Notes: generated from the letters alone by a model not told the origin. A DNA stretch of 64,000 nt from Strigamia acuminata (GCA_949358305.1 OX442315.1:16270427-16334426), one strand, 5' to 3'. Shown: positions 1 through 13,478, counted from the stretch's first letter. Translations and numbers: made by a program.

Positions 1-137
1 TTCTTATGTCGAAAAATGTTCTTCTGCCTAATGCCGAAAAATGTTCTTCTATCTTATGTCGAAAAATGTTCTTCTACCTTATGTCGAAAAATGTTCTTCT
101 ATCTTATGTCCAAAAATGTTCTTCTTATGTCAAAAAG
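1..137. repeat. 25-bp minisatellite, cut by window edge
   Basis: A unit of the form ATGTCGAAAAATGTTCTTCT plus about 5 bp recurs at about 6, 31, 56, 81 and 106, a strict 25-bp period with few substitutions. The array runs off the left edge, so its full length is unknown. It lies upstream of the phospholipase A2 exons and could be in that gene's first intron or 5' flank. Confidence 0.85.
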
Positions 138-303
138 GTAACCTGAAATCTTAAAACTGTAGTTGTGCTAGTTCGCTAAAACCAACTGAATCGGAGGACA
201 TGTTCAGTGATTTAACAAAGCGAGAAGAGAAGTTAGTGGCATCGTAAACACCAGTCTTATCGAAATGCACTTGATTTTTAATGCCGTTCAAATCTCGTTC
301 CAG

Positions 304-1725
304 ATCCAATGACATGCGGGGTCAACGTGGGCACGCATCATCCCCTTCAACAATTTCCACCTTCCATCATGCGGGATCGACCATCCGAAACAGAAGCCGA
401 CAGAAATGCAATAATTCATCCGTCCTTACTTTCATCGAATATTTTAACCAAATCTAATCATCTCAACCTCATTTCACGCCACCTCAATTCAACAATTCAC
501 CCGAATGACGTCATCCCCATAGGAAATGCATCTGGAATGAATGAAAATGCAAATAAATACATCGGTGCTTCAAATTCAAACTCCAACAATTCTCAAGTTG
601 TGCTTAAAACGAAAAGACCTTTTATTTTGAATAAACGGCGACGAAGAGATGTCTTGTTACTTTATAATGTTGTGTCGTGCGGGACTGGGTGCAATCCCAT
701 GAGACTTATGGGTTATGGATGTTATTGCGGTTTTATGGGCGCAGGAATTCCTGTCGATGGAATCGATAAGTAAGGAATTTTGGCTTTGAAGGAAGGTGCA
801 TTCAAAGTTCCTGTTAATACAAATAGATGTGCGAGATTATTATTTATTTCGTTTTTGTATAACTGGATTTTTTGTTTCGTTTTCGGGTTTTACGATTAAC
901 TCGTATGGGTAGCCATTTTAAAATTGGTTGTAAAAAATCAAAACCAGATAAAAGCATAAATAAAACCACTGAAAAACAAACACTAATAACAGCAAAAACA
1001 GAACCTTTGGATGCACCGAAAGGTGATTGTTCGACAGTTTTTTTTGAAAAAAATTTAGAATTTTACCTCGAGTTTTACTGATGAATCAAGAGTGATAATG
1101 ATCGACCATATTGCTGCTGCGGGGTGTTACTAAAACCCGCGCTCACGGTCGTTACCACAATTTTTACATCAACTCAACTGAGCTCTAAAATCAATTCACA
1201 AGTTGCCAAAACAAAACCAAGGATTAAATATGATGTAATTTTTAATTTTCCTTGGATGATTTCTGATCTTATGCTCACCAGTTTGCCCTGATTTACCATT
1301 AAAACTTTCAACTGTCCAATAAAATCACCATCATGTTTTATACTTTTTAAATTCTAGATGTTGTCAAGTTCATGACTGGTGCTATGAGAACGTACCATGC
1401 CCAGCATTTATGCTATATTTTCTTCGATACAACTGGCAATGTGTGAATGGGACGCCACAATGTTGTAAGTAAACAAAGTTCTTTATTTGTTTAATCTTTC
1501 GAGTGCTTCGAGCCTCGAAGGTCCTTATCCGGCCCCGAACTTACAGTATTCTTCTATTTTTCAGACCCACAAGCAAACAACTGCGCATATCGAATGTGCC
1601 AATGCGATCGCATGTTTGCTGAATGTCTCAAACAACAGCCATGTCCAAACAAAAAAGTCTTCTGTCGATCCGCACCGTGGAGGCTTATTCAGAATCTCAT
1701 CTTTGATGTTGGAATCGCTGGTTGA
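304..1725 (+). CDS. Secreted phospholipase A2 (5' end not found)
   Basis: Exons are read at 304-769, 1358-1464 and 1565-1725, with GT-AG introns. The protein carries the secretory PLA2 calcium loop (YGCYCGFMGAG) and the catalytic helix (CCQVHDWCYE), so the His-Asp pair that hydrolyses the sn-2 ester of phospholipids is intact. A cysteine-rich tail (NNCAYRMCQCDRMFAECLK) matches the family fold. About 110 Asn/Ser-rich residues precede the domain and end in a polybasic run (NKRRRRD), which looks like a furin-type site releasing the mature enzyme; that is inference. No signal peptide is seen, and an AG acceptor at 302-303 suggests the secretion signal lies on an exon further upstream. An ordinary digestive or defence enzyme is as likely as a venom role; the sequence does not decide. 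Confidence 0.85.
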
Positions 1726-1993
1726 TTAATAACCGTCATTGATGCATTTTCTACTTATTTTTTTAAGTGTTTTTTACTTTTTATTTTTTTAAATTTAAAC
1801 TGGGATAAAAAAATTTTTTTATAAAAGCGATTTTTTAATTTTTCGTGTTTATGGTTTGCAATTTTTAACATTTTTGTATTTTTTAAACATAGTGTATTGT
1901 ATAATAAAGGTTTTTATTTTTTTATTTTTTTAAATTTTATTTTAATTATAAAAAAAAAAATCACTAATAAAATAAACCTGTTTTCGATTAATT

Positions 1994-4117
1994 TCATAGC
2001 GTCTTGACTCCACCCATCAAATTCACGGGTCTGTTTTTGTATCTTTTGGAAACATCCGCTTCGATCTGCATAATTGAATATTTCTTTTGAATATTTTCAA
2101 CTTCATAAATATTTTTTTCCCTTAATTTTTGACCCTCACCTGAGCCTGAAGTTGAGTGGTTCGTTTTATAATTAAATCCAGCTGCGGCGCAGCAGTTATT
2201 CCTTCATCTCTCGCTCGCTCACGTTTCTTGGCAACTGCTTCTATGTGCGCGGTCATTTTATCTGCCGCTAATAAGTTTTGTTTCAAGGTATTAGCGATAC
2301 GATCAACGTGTCTAAAAAAATAATACAAAAATAAATTATTAAATTTAAAAAATAAATGATTTTTTTCAATTTAATTTAATTCGTACTGTGGAAACGTGCG
2401 AATTAATTGCAATTTCAAAACCTTCACGTTCGTTAATCGCCCGACGATGTGCCGAACCGTAGACAACATCTTCACCACAGTTTCTAGCGGTTGCAGCAAA
2501 TTCGAGGGCGCATTTTGAAAAGGATTCAGAGACAAATTCCCATCTTCGTTCTGAATTTCGTATAATCTTTGATCCAAAAACGCCTCCAACTTCAAAAAAA
2601 AATAAAAATTAATCAACTTAATTAGTAGAAATTATGCACAAAACTCATAAATTACCTGTGCTAATTCGTCGAGTAATTGATTTCGAGTTTTAGGGTTGTC
2701 AAAAACGGTCAGAGCGTTTTCACCCTCGGCAATTCCTAAAAAATAAATGAAAATTCATCAAATTTCAAACGTAAGATGAAATAAATAAAAGTTCAACCTT
2801 CATTTCCGCCGTCATTAGTTTCGTCGTTTACTATGTCCCATGAAATTTCGCTCGTTTTATCGTCTCCAAAATCGATAGCTTCGATGTCATCACCAAAATC
2901 AATCGTTTCGTTTTCATCCCCAAAATCAATCGTTTCAGCCGGATCATCCGTTTTATCTTCTTCATCGGTCAGTAAAATATTTAAAGGTGGTTGACGAACT
3001 TCTGTTGGTTTAACGCCTTTTAACCACTCGAAAGTGGTCGTATTTCCGTTATTTATGATGAAATTAAGAAGCGGTAGTGTGTCGGCTTGTTTGCTGTGAT
3101 TAATTTTATAAAATTAATTAATTATAATTACAGTTTTCATATTTTTTTTACCGTTCTGAAACAAATTCTCTGAAAGAGGAGTAAAACTCTCCCGCCGCTT
3201 TTATTTCTTTCAGTTCTTCCGCAATTTCGTCGTACACTTTCGGTAATTCGGCAAGTTGCGCCACTAATTCCGTTTTAATTTTCACGCCCTGAATTCCCAT
3301 CTTGTTGCAATCGCTTTTATATTTATCCCGCAAATCTTGAGCACGTCTTTTGCATTCGATTTCCTTCTTTTTACACTCCTGAAAAATACAAAAAAAAAGT
3401 TTAAAACTAAGTTTTTTTTTTAATAACACACATAATTACCTCTTCGATTTGTTGACATTTGACAATTTGTTTTTTAATAGACGGAACTTCATAATTCACA
3501 TTACGAATTAACATCTGTGCAACTTCAGCTGAAAAAAACAATTTAAAAAATAATTTTTATCTATTTTTTCAGCCTAAATTTAATCATATACCCAAGTAAA
3601 CATTGTCCTTTTCATAAAGTTTCACAATTTCTTGCCAATCCTTAGAAATATTTTCATTATTTACATTTAAACACTTTAAAAAACATTTAAAAAACATTCA
3701 TACTTTCATTCGCTTGGACGAGTAGCTGCCAAAAATGTTTTTCGAAGCGGATTCTGTTTCCTTCAGTAATTCCACAATTCGTACGCAATGAAAATAGTTT
3801 ATGTCTGTCAAATTAGCAAAAATACGAGCGTGAGAATGTGCGTCGAGTTATTGGTAATTACAAACGTACATAATCCGGACAATAACTGCACAATCTCGTC
3901 AACAGCGGGCATGTCTTGAATGGCATCGTTGATTTTCTTTCGAATAACTCGAACATCATTTTGCCACTGTTGTTTGCAGTGCCGTCGACTGATGAGCCAA
4001 TCGAGCAGTTTGTTCGCGTGGATATCTATAGGTATGTTTTGTTCCTCCTGAATATTAAATAATACAACGTTAGTTCGTTTATATTAGGATTTTTTAGACT
4101 TATTTACAAACCTCCAT
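1994..4117 (-). CDS. CDK5RAP3: CDK5RAP3 (C53/LZAP) UFMylation adaptor
   Basis: Eleven exons were read: 4112-4117, 3870-4047, 3704-3804, 3592-3640, 3440-3528, about 3153-3378, 2799-3092, 2657-2736, about 2386-2588, about 2140-2311 and 1994-2065. The N terminus (IPIDIHANKLLDWLISRRHC, QDMPAVDEIVQLLSG) and C terminus (EADVSKRYKNRPVNLMGG) match the CDK5RAP3 family. The family is the substrate adaptor of the UFL1/DDRGK1 UFM1 ligase at the ER and a receptor for ER-phagy. The acidic middle exon carries three IDFGD repeats followed by ISWDI. They sit where family members carry shuffled ATG8/UFM1-interacting IDWG motifs. The first coding exon is only 6 nt (Met-Glu), inferred from a GT donor after ATG GAG and an AG acceptor before GAG GAA. 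Confidence 0.9.
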
Positions 4118-4709
4118 TTTATTTTAAACGAGTAAATGAGACACATATGCTGGTCCGCTTCTCGCCACGTTAAAAGAAATCATAGCGCCATCTAGTATAC
4201 ATCTTGGCGAGATTTTAATTTTCATATTCCAGTCCAATTGTGAATCGCGTTTATATTCATAAGTGTACTGGAACTGCAGTTAAAAGATGTAAAAACAGGA
4301 GTATGTAAATAAATAAATAAAAACTTCATTTGGTTTTGTAGTTTGAAAAAAGTTTTAATTTACAATTTTAATCGTCGCACTAGACGAATATATATAATCG
4401 TTCAATTCGGTTAATGATACAGTAAGATTTATGAAAATTAAAAACGGCTCTCGAACACATGAATTGATATAAATTATGAAAACAATATTTTGACATTTTA
4501 ATTTTGTGTTTGCGATCACGATTACATAAAATTACATCTTTTATCCCCCCCCCCCCCCCCCGCCCTTCAAACATGATTGAATTTAATTGGATCCACTCGC
4601 CACTGCTTTTCATAGCATTTTCTCCATTTATTGTAAAACTAATTTGATTTCATGAAGCAGTTTTATCAAATACATTTCAATATTTTAACACAATTAAGTA
4701 ATACGTTGT
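4118..4709. other. Intergenic spacer with poly-C tract
   Basis: No gene is supported here. It holds the 5' flank of the minus-strand CDK5RAP3 gene and the 3' flank of the minus-strand aminopeptidase. A homopolymer of about 17 C residues lies near 4545-4561 and could be length-variable or a sequencing weak point. Confidence 0.6.
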
Positions 4710-7700
4710 TTATCCTTGCTTCGCGAGCCACGATTTGATCGTCTCTTTGTTTTTATCCATCCACATGACGTTCGATTCAGTTTGTTCAACAATCTGCTTC
4801 GTCGTTCTCTCGGCAGAAATCAGCACCTCCTTATTATCCTCGAAGAACTTCTTCAACTGAATAGAAATTTGTAATTAAACAAAATGGCGTATGGAATGAC
4901 GAATTAATTATTTAATTAATTACCTGTTCTAATTCATAGTGCGTGTTTAAAGCTGCTGGAATTGACGCTTTGACTATTTTCGCGAACAAAAATCCCGATT
5001 CGTATCTAAGATAATAATAAATTAAATAAAGATTGATGAATATTACACTATTTATTAACCTCTTTGCCAGTTTTTTCAAATTTTCTTTGAAGTATTCATA
5101 AAGCATAAATCGTCCCACTTTGTTCACACCGATTCCAGCCGCAAGAGTGGTCGAATCTTGACTACGAACACCGCTGTCTGGGTCTAAAAGCATATTTAAC
5201 ATCCTAAAAAAGGAGGATTTAAGTCATTAAATGTGTCTATAAACTGTTTTTATTACAAATAATCTACTTGCTAATTATCCAAGGCTCTTCCGTGCACGTG
5301 AGAGCATAAAGAAGAGAAACTTTCTCAGATGCGACGTTTGAATTATTCAATTTCCCCCACACGGTATTCCATTCGTTAAATCCGCCTTTTGAGATTGCTC
5401 GACACAGAATCGTGTCCCGCAAACTTGGCGACAACCTTAAAAAAAATTAAAAATTAATTACATTTACAAAAAAAATATTTATCTAAAAAATACTTGTTTG
5501 TAGTTGAATCCGCGATCCATTTTTCGTAGGCGGTAACACATTGTGTTTGACAATCCTCAACATTAAGACTACACGCAAGTCCCACAAACAGTCCCTGTGT
5601 ATGTCTGCGTAAAATTGACAAAAAATACATTTAGGCCTAAATTTTATATATAAAAAAATTAATACTGACATTTTAATGTGGTTTTCGTTAGTATTTGATA
5701 TTTCTTGAAATTTATTTGCATTGTAGTGCGGTGCAATTAATTTCCCGAGGAATTTCTATCAGGAAATGTGAAAAGTAGAATATTGCATTCTGGTGGGGGC
5801 AGACTGCAAGGGCGGCTTACCTTCCATGCACCGAACACTTCCGTGTTGCGGAACATGGTATTAATGTATCCAAAGCTGCGGACAGCGGATTCCCAAGGGA
5901 GATAATCATTTTCCTTGATCAAGTAATTCATTAGGTCTAATACAATTTCGTAATCCAAATGTCCAGCTCTGTTTTTCAAATGATAAGTTACTTGTTTATT
6001 TCAAATTATTATGGTAAATTGCGCATTATCACCTTGCCAAATTGAAGGAGTCGTCAATTAGTTGGGCTCGATTAAGTACGTGGATTTTCTAGAAGGAAAA
6101 ATCGATTACTTGTTGGAGATTTGGTTTTTTTTTTTATTTTTTTTTTTAGTTTGCTTACATTGAACTCGTCGCTGTTGAGTTGTGCAATAATTAATTTCCA
6201 ATTTTCCTTTTCGTAATTGACGCGATAGAAACCGGTTTGTTGGATGTTAAGGATTATCCATTCGGTGGCCGAGGGAATCCCATCGTTTAGAGTAAGTCGA
6301 ATGCTGTTTTCTGCGAATAAACGTGGAACAGAACGTCAGAAGTTGCGCGGGGAAAATTGGCTGCCCCTGCCACTTTGCTGCAATGTTCCATTTCAAAGTT
6401 CCAGAAACAGTTATTGAAATTTTTTCATTTTCAACCAATAAGCAAATTATTGTCCACTTTTTCGATCGAAAAGTTTTTTGTTTGTGCAGTTTATGATAAT
6501 TCTTTACGGCCATTTTCGGTGTCCAAAATTATTTTTTTTCCAGTTTTATTATATTTTTATTTTTATTTTTTCATTTTTTATCCGTCAACATCAAAACAAC
6601 TTGCACAATTCGAACTGCAAGCCCCGATTCGATTAAAGGTTAATCAACTCAAGTGCCTACTCTCTCTCCCCATAGAAATCCATAGAACGGTTTCCAAACC
6701 TGAATTATGTATCCACTTGACAGGTAACGTTTTAACAAAATCCGACTTTGACTTGGTCGTAAACGAGATCGGAATTTCCCACTTTGTGTCACTAAAAAAA
6801 AAATTGTAACTGATCGAGTTACAAAAACAAACAGACAAATAATTCACCTGCTGCTGCTATTTGCGTCTGGAATGAGCTGGAAAATCTTCTGCGAAAAACT
6901 CATGCTTTGATCCTCAGTGTTTCTGCTGACAGTTACAACCGGATATCCAGTCTGTACTGTCCACGTATCCATCACTTTCTTAACGTCAATGTTTTTATCT
7001 TTCGAAGCCTAATGTATAAATAATTAATTAAAAGAATTTTTTTTTAATATTTTTTTTCTTAATAAATACATCCGACATGTGTTTCCACAACTCGTCTTGA
7101 ACGGCATTTCCATATTTCTTGTCATTGAAGTAGGCCTAAAACCAACAAGATAAATCAGACAAAATGAGAGATAAAAGTAAAAATTACGTACAGTTAGGCC
7201 AGCTTTAAACACATCTTCGCCGAGAAAGTTAACCATCATACGAATTACTGATGATCCTTTCATGTATGATATTGAATCGAATATTTCATTGATTTGGGCC
7301 GGATTTTGGACGGGAACGTAAACTGGATGTGAGGATTTCAATGAATCGTCTTTCATCACCGTATGCAATTTTGTTAAAAATTTATCCATCTAAAAAAATT
7401 TTTTTTTTTAAATATGTAAAGTGTATATATAAAATACAAAATATATTGATATTTACCAGTTTCCATTCTGGGAACAGCTTATCAGTAGCAAAATCTTGCA
7501 TATAAGCTGCAAAACCCTCATTAAGCCACAGGTAATCCCACCAACTGGGTGAAACCAAATTGCCAAACCACTTAAATAAAAAAATCAATAAAAAAAATAA
7601 ATTGAATGCTTATTTAATTTTTTTTAAATAAATGAAAAGAATTTTAACCTGGTGTGCCAATTCATGGGCAATAACCGTGGCGACTCTTTCTTTATTCGCT

Positions 7701-10700
7701 GCTGATGACACATTTTCATCATATAAGAGCGCCGTTTCCCTATACGTGATCAAACCCCAATTTTCCATTGCACCAGCACCAAAATCGGGAATTGCGATCA
7801 TATCTATACACAAAAAAGATACAAAATAACAAAATACAGCAAAAAAATAAACAAAAGAAAATAAAATTGCCTTGTTTTGGTAATGGATATGCAATATCGA
7901 AGTATTTATCGTAAAAATCCAAAACTTTCGGTCCAATTTCAGATGCGAATTTCGTCTGATCAATGGCGTCATGTCTTGCATAAACTCGAAACTAGAAGAA
8001 AAAAGATTACTTAATTTTTTTAATTCATGAAAAAAGAAACTTTTAACTCACATCTACACCGCCCTCTGATTTACTGAACGTGTTGGCGAAATTAGTGACA
8101 ATAAATGCTAATAAATAAGTGGACATTTTGGGTGTGGTTTCGTATTCATCCATTACCCAATCATCATCCCTGTGCATAAAAAAAACTTCAAGTTAATTAA
8201 ATTAACTTCTGTTTTTGATTGCGCAAATGATGTAATTAATTGAATATTCATACACTGTAACGTTTTTAAGTTGCGGCATGTTGGAGATGGACATTGTGTC
8301 TTTAGAGCGAATCAAAGATACGGTAAATTCCGCTTTCATTGCTGGTTCGTCGAAACAGGGGAAAGCACGACGAGCGTCTGTCGGCTCGAATTGTGTGGTA
8401 GCCATCCATCTATTCGAAACAAAAATTTAAAAAATTTTAATGTTTCTTTTTAGTTATTATTTAACCTTGCAAACTTCGTCTTTATTTGCACATAAAATCT
8501 CAAAGTTGTCAGAGATTATCATTAAACAAACTCCTTCTTCCTCTTCACTTTATTATCCAGATATAAGATAAAAAAAGAGAAAAGTATTTAGTAATTTAAA
8601 CACCTAATAGCCTAGTTTTCGTGTATTTTGTAATGATTTTTATTTTCAAATTTTGGTGGTGAAATGACAAATTATATTTTTCGCTCTTGCGGCAAATCTT
8701 GAAACAAAATAAAAATTCTGTTAAAAAAAAAAATAATAACGTGTGGAAAACAGGAAAAGTCAATAGAAAATATCTTTTTCTCATCTCAAAACCATTTATT
8801 TAATCACACTAGACTTATGAACAGAAAGCGAAAATTCCCATGTATTTTGATATACGGTACGTAATTAAATCGGGGTTCGTGATTATTTTGCTATTTGAGC
8901 AAAAGCAGATCAGATATCTGAGACTTAAAAGTTAAACATTTATTTTAACAGTTTTCTAATAATACCTGGGGTTTTTAAAGGACTAAACTAGGTCATACAA
9001 AGGGCACTGTAGTTAATTAATATTGACCTATATGTTGGATAGCTTTGTTGTGTGTCAATCGGGTCATTTTAGTCGAATCTAGTTGACTTAGTTGACGTGG
9101 ATTGAACAAATGAATCGTGTATACACAACTGGTAAAAGTGCGTTCATTTCCTGTATCTGTCTGTTTATTAACCTTCAGAATTCGATGAATAATAAGTGAA
9201 AATATAAAAATGCACAATGCTTGAGAATGTTGTGAAATGTATGGCGAAATTACAGGGGGAAACCGGATGTGCTGTCAGGGTTAGGAAGAAACAAATAGAT
9301 AAATATGAAACTGAAAATATCAAGGTAATAAAATCAGAGGGAAGAAGTAACCCAGTGCATCCTACTTCCTCGATTGAGGGATGAAATCATACAATATTTA
9401 CCAATCTCTCAGGACGCACTTTAGACATCAAATTTTTAAAGCTATCAAATTGAATTTGTTTGCAACAAAAAAAATTGAGGAGGATTGAGAAAAATTGAGG
9501 AGAATTGAGAAAAATTGAGAAAAAATTGAGAAAAATGAGTAAAACCGGGAAAAATGAAGAAAAACTGGGTAAAATTGAGTAAAATTGAGATAAATGAGGA
9601 AAACGGGAAAAAATTAAAAAAAAAACTGGGAAAAATTGAGAAAATGAAGGAGAAATTAAACAGAACCCAGAAATTAAAAAATAAGAATAAAAAAGTAAAG
9701 CTGAAAAAAATAAAGAGAAACTGAGAAAAATTTAAAAAAAATTTTTTTAAAAATCTGGAGAAAATTGTAAAAAATTAAAAAATATAAAAATAAAGAAAAT
9801 TTGTAAAATAATAATAATAATAGAAAAACTGAAGAAAAATCAAAAGAAAAATAGAGAGAAAGTAAAAAAAAAGAGAGAGACTCAGAAAAAGGGATGTATA
9901 GATATTAGAAACAGACAAACCCGAGAAAAATTTTTGATAAATTAAGAAAAATTTAGAAAAATTGAGAATTATTGAGAAAATTTAAAAAAATTGAAAAATA
10001 TTGAAAAATTTTCATCAAATTGATGAAAATTTAGAATAATTGAGAAAAATTGAAAAAAAAACAAAGAAAAACAGAAAACTAAGATAAACTGGGAAAAATT
10101 GGAAAAAAAACCTGGGAAAAACTGGGGAAAATTGGAAAAAACCTGGAAAAAACTGAGAAAAATTGGGAAAAACTGGTAAAAAACTGAGCAAAATTAAGAA
10201 AAACAAAAAGAAATTTTAAAAAAACTTTAGAAAAAAAATATTTTTCTCATTTCTTACTTGTCTTTGCCATAAGTACTCCTGTAAAATCCAACTAATTGTT
10301 CATTCAAAATGCCATCAAAGTGCAAAGTCAAGTTATAAAAATTCTTAGCTTTAAGTTGCGTGTTGAGTCGAAACAGCAGAAACTGTCGCTCACTGTCGTA
10401 ATCGTACGACAGGATCCTCGTGCTTGTCTCATCTGTTGCTTGCAGTTTAGTGGAACCGTTCCGAAGCAAAATATTATTCGCATGCAAAGTAATGACATCT
10501 GTGTTTCCCACACACTCGATTTGAATGACGACACGGCCATAAAACGTGAAGTTGTTCAAAAACGGTTGCAAAACTAGGTCGTAATGAATCGGACGAAGTG
10601 TGTCGGGCAAGCGAACGTCCACGAGCGGCGGCGCGGCTGAAGGTGTCGTTTGAGATTTCTGATCGGTTTCCTCTGTTTTGCGCGTGCAGACGGTGGAAGT

Positions 10701-10817
10701 TGAGTAGTGGGCAAGAAGACCGACGACGATAATCGTGACGATGAAGAATACAGCGGCGATAATCAGTATTTTCTTCTGCACAAACACGCCGCGCTTCTCT
10801 TTGGCTTCGCGCTCCAT
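4710..10817 (-). CDS. M1 zinc aminopeptidase, type II membrane (aminopeptidase N-like)
   Basis: About 19 exons give a protein of about 945 residues: 10258-10817, 8254-8409, 8052-8169, 7871-7991, 7649-7803, 7457-7570, 7192-7389, 7070-7135, 6848-7008, 6700-6791, 6159-6310, 6033-6088, 5821-5968, 5670-5755, 5494-5604, 5268-5436, 5060-5203, 4924-5005 and 4710 to about 4858. A short cytoplasmic tail, a hydrophobic segment ([20 protein letters not shown]) and a Thr/Ser stalk make it a type II ectoenzyme. The exopeptidase signature GAMENWG and the zinc site HELAHQ, with the downstream NEGFA glutamate, are intact, so it should remove N-terminal residues from extracellular peptides. The ERAP1-like helical C domain is complete. 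The ATG at 10817 is chosen because the open frame upstream of it has no ATG. The intron at 7870 appears to use a GC donor. Introns are short except intron 1 (about 1.85 kb). Confidence 0.93.
9470..10215. repeat. Degenerate GAAAAATTGAG-like low-complexity array
   Basis: Within the first intron of the aminopeptidase gene, about 740 bp consist of imperfect repeats around GAAAAATTGAG / GGGAAAAACTGG, strongly purine-rich on the plus strand. There is no coding potential beyond low-complexity frames. It explains the unusual size of this intron. Confidence 0.7.
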
Positions 10818-12558
10818 TCTCAACTGATACGAGCGAACTCAATGAATGGGATTTTCAAGCTAAACGTACACGTGACCGACCACCTGCGTGCGGCGGGCGT
10901 AACTCTCTCTGTTGCTCTACAAAACCAGTCGACTGAAAAAATGCAAGAAAAAGTTCCAATCACAATTTTATGAAGTGTTATTTATTTTTTTTTAAATGTT
11001 AAAATAACGGGTTAATTTTTTTTGTTGTAAATTTTGGACTACTTCCTGAAGAGCTAATTAAAAATACAGAAATGAATAAATAAAAATACAGAAATATGTA
11101 CAAGTTGATACAGAAGGAAAAAGGAAAATTGCTGTAATAAAATGAATTAAAAAAATGTTTTTCAAATATCTTTTTTCCCCTTTAATTATTTGAATTGAAC
11201 TGTTATGAACTCCATGACAGACACGTGTGGATGAATTAGTGACTAAACACTCGTTTTATCTCGTTAGAAACACAAGAACTGGTGATAAAATAAAACACAT
11301 GATTAATTCCAATATAGGAAAGATAAAAATAAAAATGTTAATGCTACCTTAGATTTTAATTAATTATTACTTTTCAATGATAAATGAAAGCTTATAATTT
11401 TAAAATTGTGTTAAATGAAACCAAACCAAACCAAGTCACCGTTTTTATAATCCTTTTTTTTCCAGCTGAATAAATAACGGAAAAGAAATAACAAAGATTG
11501 CTGGCAGTAATGTGTTTTCCCAAGCCAGTAATATACGACAATAAATGCCAACCAGAATTGTATCTGATTTGATGGACAGTGTTGAGTAAACACTAAAAGC
11601 CACTGCACATCCAAACAAATCTGGACAATTTATTTTTGTTTTTCATCAAATTAGAACTTGTCATAAATTTTGTTTCCCTTTACTGTAGTGTATAACAACA
11701 TAATATTTGTTTACACACACTTATCGCTGATAATTTAAGATAAAGGACTTCAAGCGTGTTAATAAACATAATCAAACCGTGTTTTATGACAATCAAAGTT
11801 GCTCAGAGATAAATAAATTTCCGTTTTGACGTCACAAATAACAGAAGGATGAATTCCAACATGAATTAAAAGAATAATTATGTATTTTTGGTTCTCATTT
11901 TTCAATTTTTTTCATACACTATATGCAAAATAAATCTAAGTTTCATGCACTTACTGCTTGATGGTGCTTGGAAACGAAGCTGCGCTCTCTAGTGCCATTT
12001 ACACTCGCAATCTGACCATTTATTCTTCTTATATTGTAACTTCGGATTCACGATTTTGAATCTCATTACGAAATCTACCAATGACCCAGCAATTGCTCGC
12101 AACTTAACGATCTATTTTTAGATATTTTAATTTCAGCACTTTTTCAAATTGGAGAAACATTTATCGAAATATGATCTCCCAATAATTTCATTTTTAAAAC
12201 CCGCGAACGAAATGTTTTTGTTCTCCTTGTACTGTCAATCATTCCCAGCTGAATCATCTCCTTTAATCGCATTTTAATGCCAATGCCCATTGAAACTTGC
12301 GTTTCTTGCAGATGCCAAATTGAGAAAACGTGTAAACATTTTTTAAATTTAATTTTAATGTGCTTTTAATGAACTATTAATAATAGGTCGAGTTGAATGG
12401 TGGAAAAGCCTCAATAGACAGCAGAAAAGAAGGGAAAAACCCACGAAATGTCAAAATTCAACCGAATTCGTTGAATTTTTAATTGAATTGTAATCGAATC
12501 GCGATTTAAATTCCTCGTAATAATGGAATACATTTCGGATAATATTTATTTAATATTT
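10818..12558. other. Intergenic region, nothing recognised
   Basis: This stretch lies between the 5' end of the aminopeptidase gene and the 3' end of NIFK, both on the minus strand. It holds the likely aminopeptidase promoter and 5'UTR just above 10817. I see no conserved coding sequence, RNA gene or clear repeat in it. Confidence 0.5.
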
Positions 12559-13478
12559 TTACATTTTCTCGTCTTGTGTTTTGGTTTCTTCTGTTGTTTT
12601 GAAAGAAATTTCGTCTTCGTCTGGATCAATGACGTGTGCAGGTGTCTTTATTGACGTTGATTGATCAAAGTCTAATTCCTGTTTTAATAAAAATAAAATT
12701 AAGTTAAAATTGTTTTTTTTTTTAAAAAAATATCTCGACAAACTTACTGGACATTCAAACTTGAAATTAATTCCCAATGCCGCTAATTGATTTACGGTAT
12801 CGTTAATTCGCTTCTTTATGTGATGGACATATTTTTTATGTTCCACCATTGACCTTGCTTGCTTTTTCCTTTGCTTTGACTGAAATGTTAGCAGTTGATC
12901 TGCGAATAAACCTTTTCCCACATTTTCGGGCGGTATAACTTCACCTTTAAATAAAAAAAAATGTTAAATTACGAATTTGGAGGCTAAAAATTTAAATTTT
13001 TACATTTCATTAATTTGCCAAACATTAAATAATTATTCATAGCTTCTGCAGCAACTTGAGCGACATCTTCGTCAGCAAATTCGACAAATGCATGATCCTT
13101 ATTGCGCCCAGTCTGAAAAAAAAAATTTTCAAAAATTTTTTAAATAAAATCACAAATCACAAATCATAATAGTTAGTTATTACCTTTACGCTTCGTGGGA
13201 CTGTGACACGTAGTACTTTTCCAAATTGAGAAAAATAGGCTTTCATTTCTTTTTCGTAGAAGCCATGTGGTATGTGTTTGATCACCACAACAGGGAACTT
13301 AACAACATCCTTTTTTGTCTAAAAACGAATTTCATTGAAACAAATTTTCACACAACCAACGTTATTTACGTACTTTTTTAACTTTCTTCTTTTTTTCCGT
13401 TCTGGATTTCAATTTTAAGGGTTTACTGATACTTTTAATGCGTTTGCTAACACGGTATGCTTGCTTCGTCTTCGCCAT
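12559..13478 (-). CDS. NIFK: NIFK-like nucleolar RRM protein
   Basis: Five exons (about 13373-13478, 13186-13322, 13006-13112, 12745-12943, 12559-12678) encode a protein of roughly 220 residues. A Lys/Arg-rich N terminus (MAKTKQAYRVSKRIKS), suited to nucleolar targeting, precedes one RNA-recognition motif. RNP2-like VVVIKHIP and RNP1-like KDHAFVEF are visible, followed by AAEAMNNYLMFGKLMKCEVIPPENV, the distinctive NIFK/Nop15 ending of the domain. The basic helical tail also fits the family, which acts in pre-60S ribosome assembly (ITS2 processing) and, in vertebrates, binds the Ki-67 FHA domain. An acidic tail ends in DEKM. Its start lies about 300 bp from the divergent MDH1B start, so the two may share a promoter region. 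Confidence 0.88.

Noticed and set aside
9470-10215. Possible structured RNA or CRISPR-like array in the aminopeptidase intron
   Set aside because: Repeats are degenerate, purine-rich and without constant spacers; the genome is eukaryotic. A low-complexity expansion explains it.
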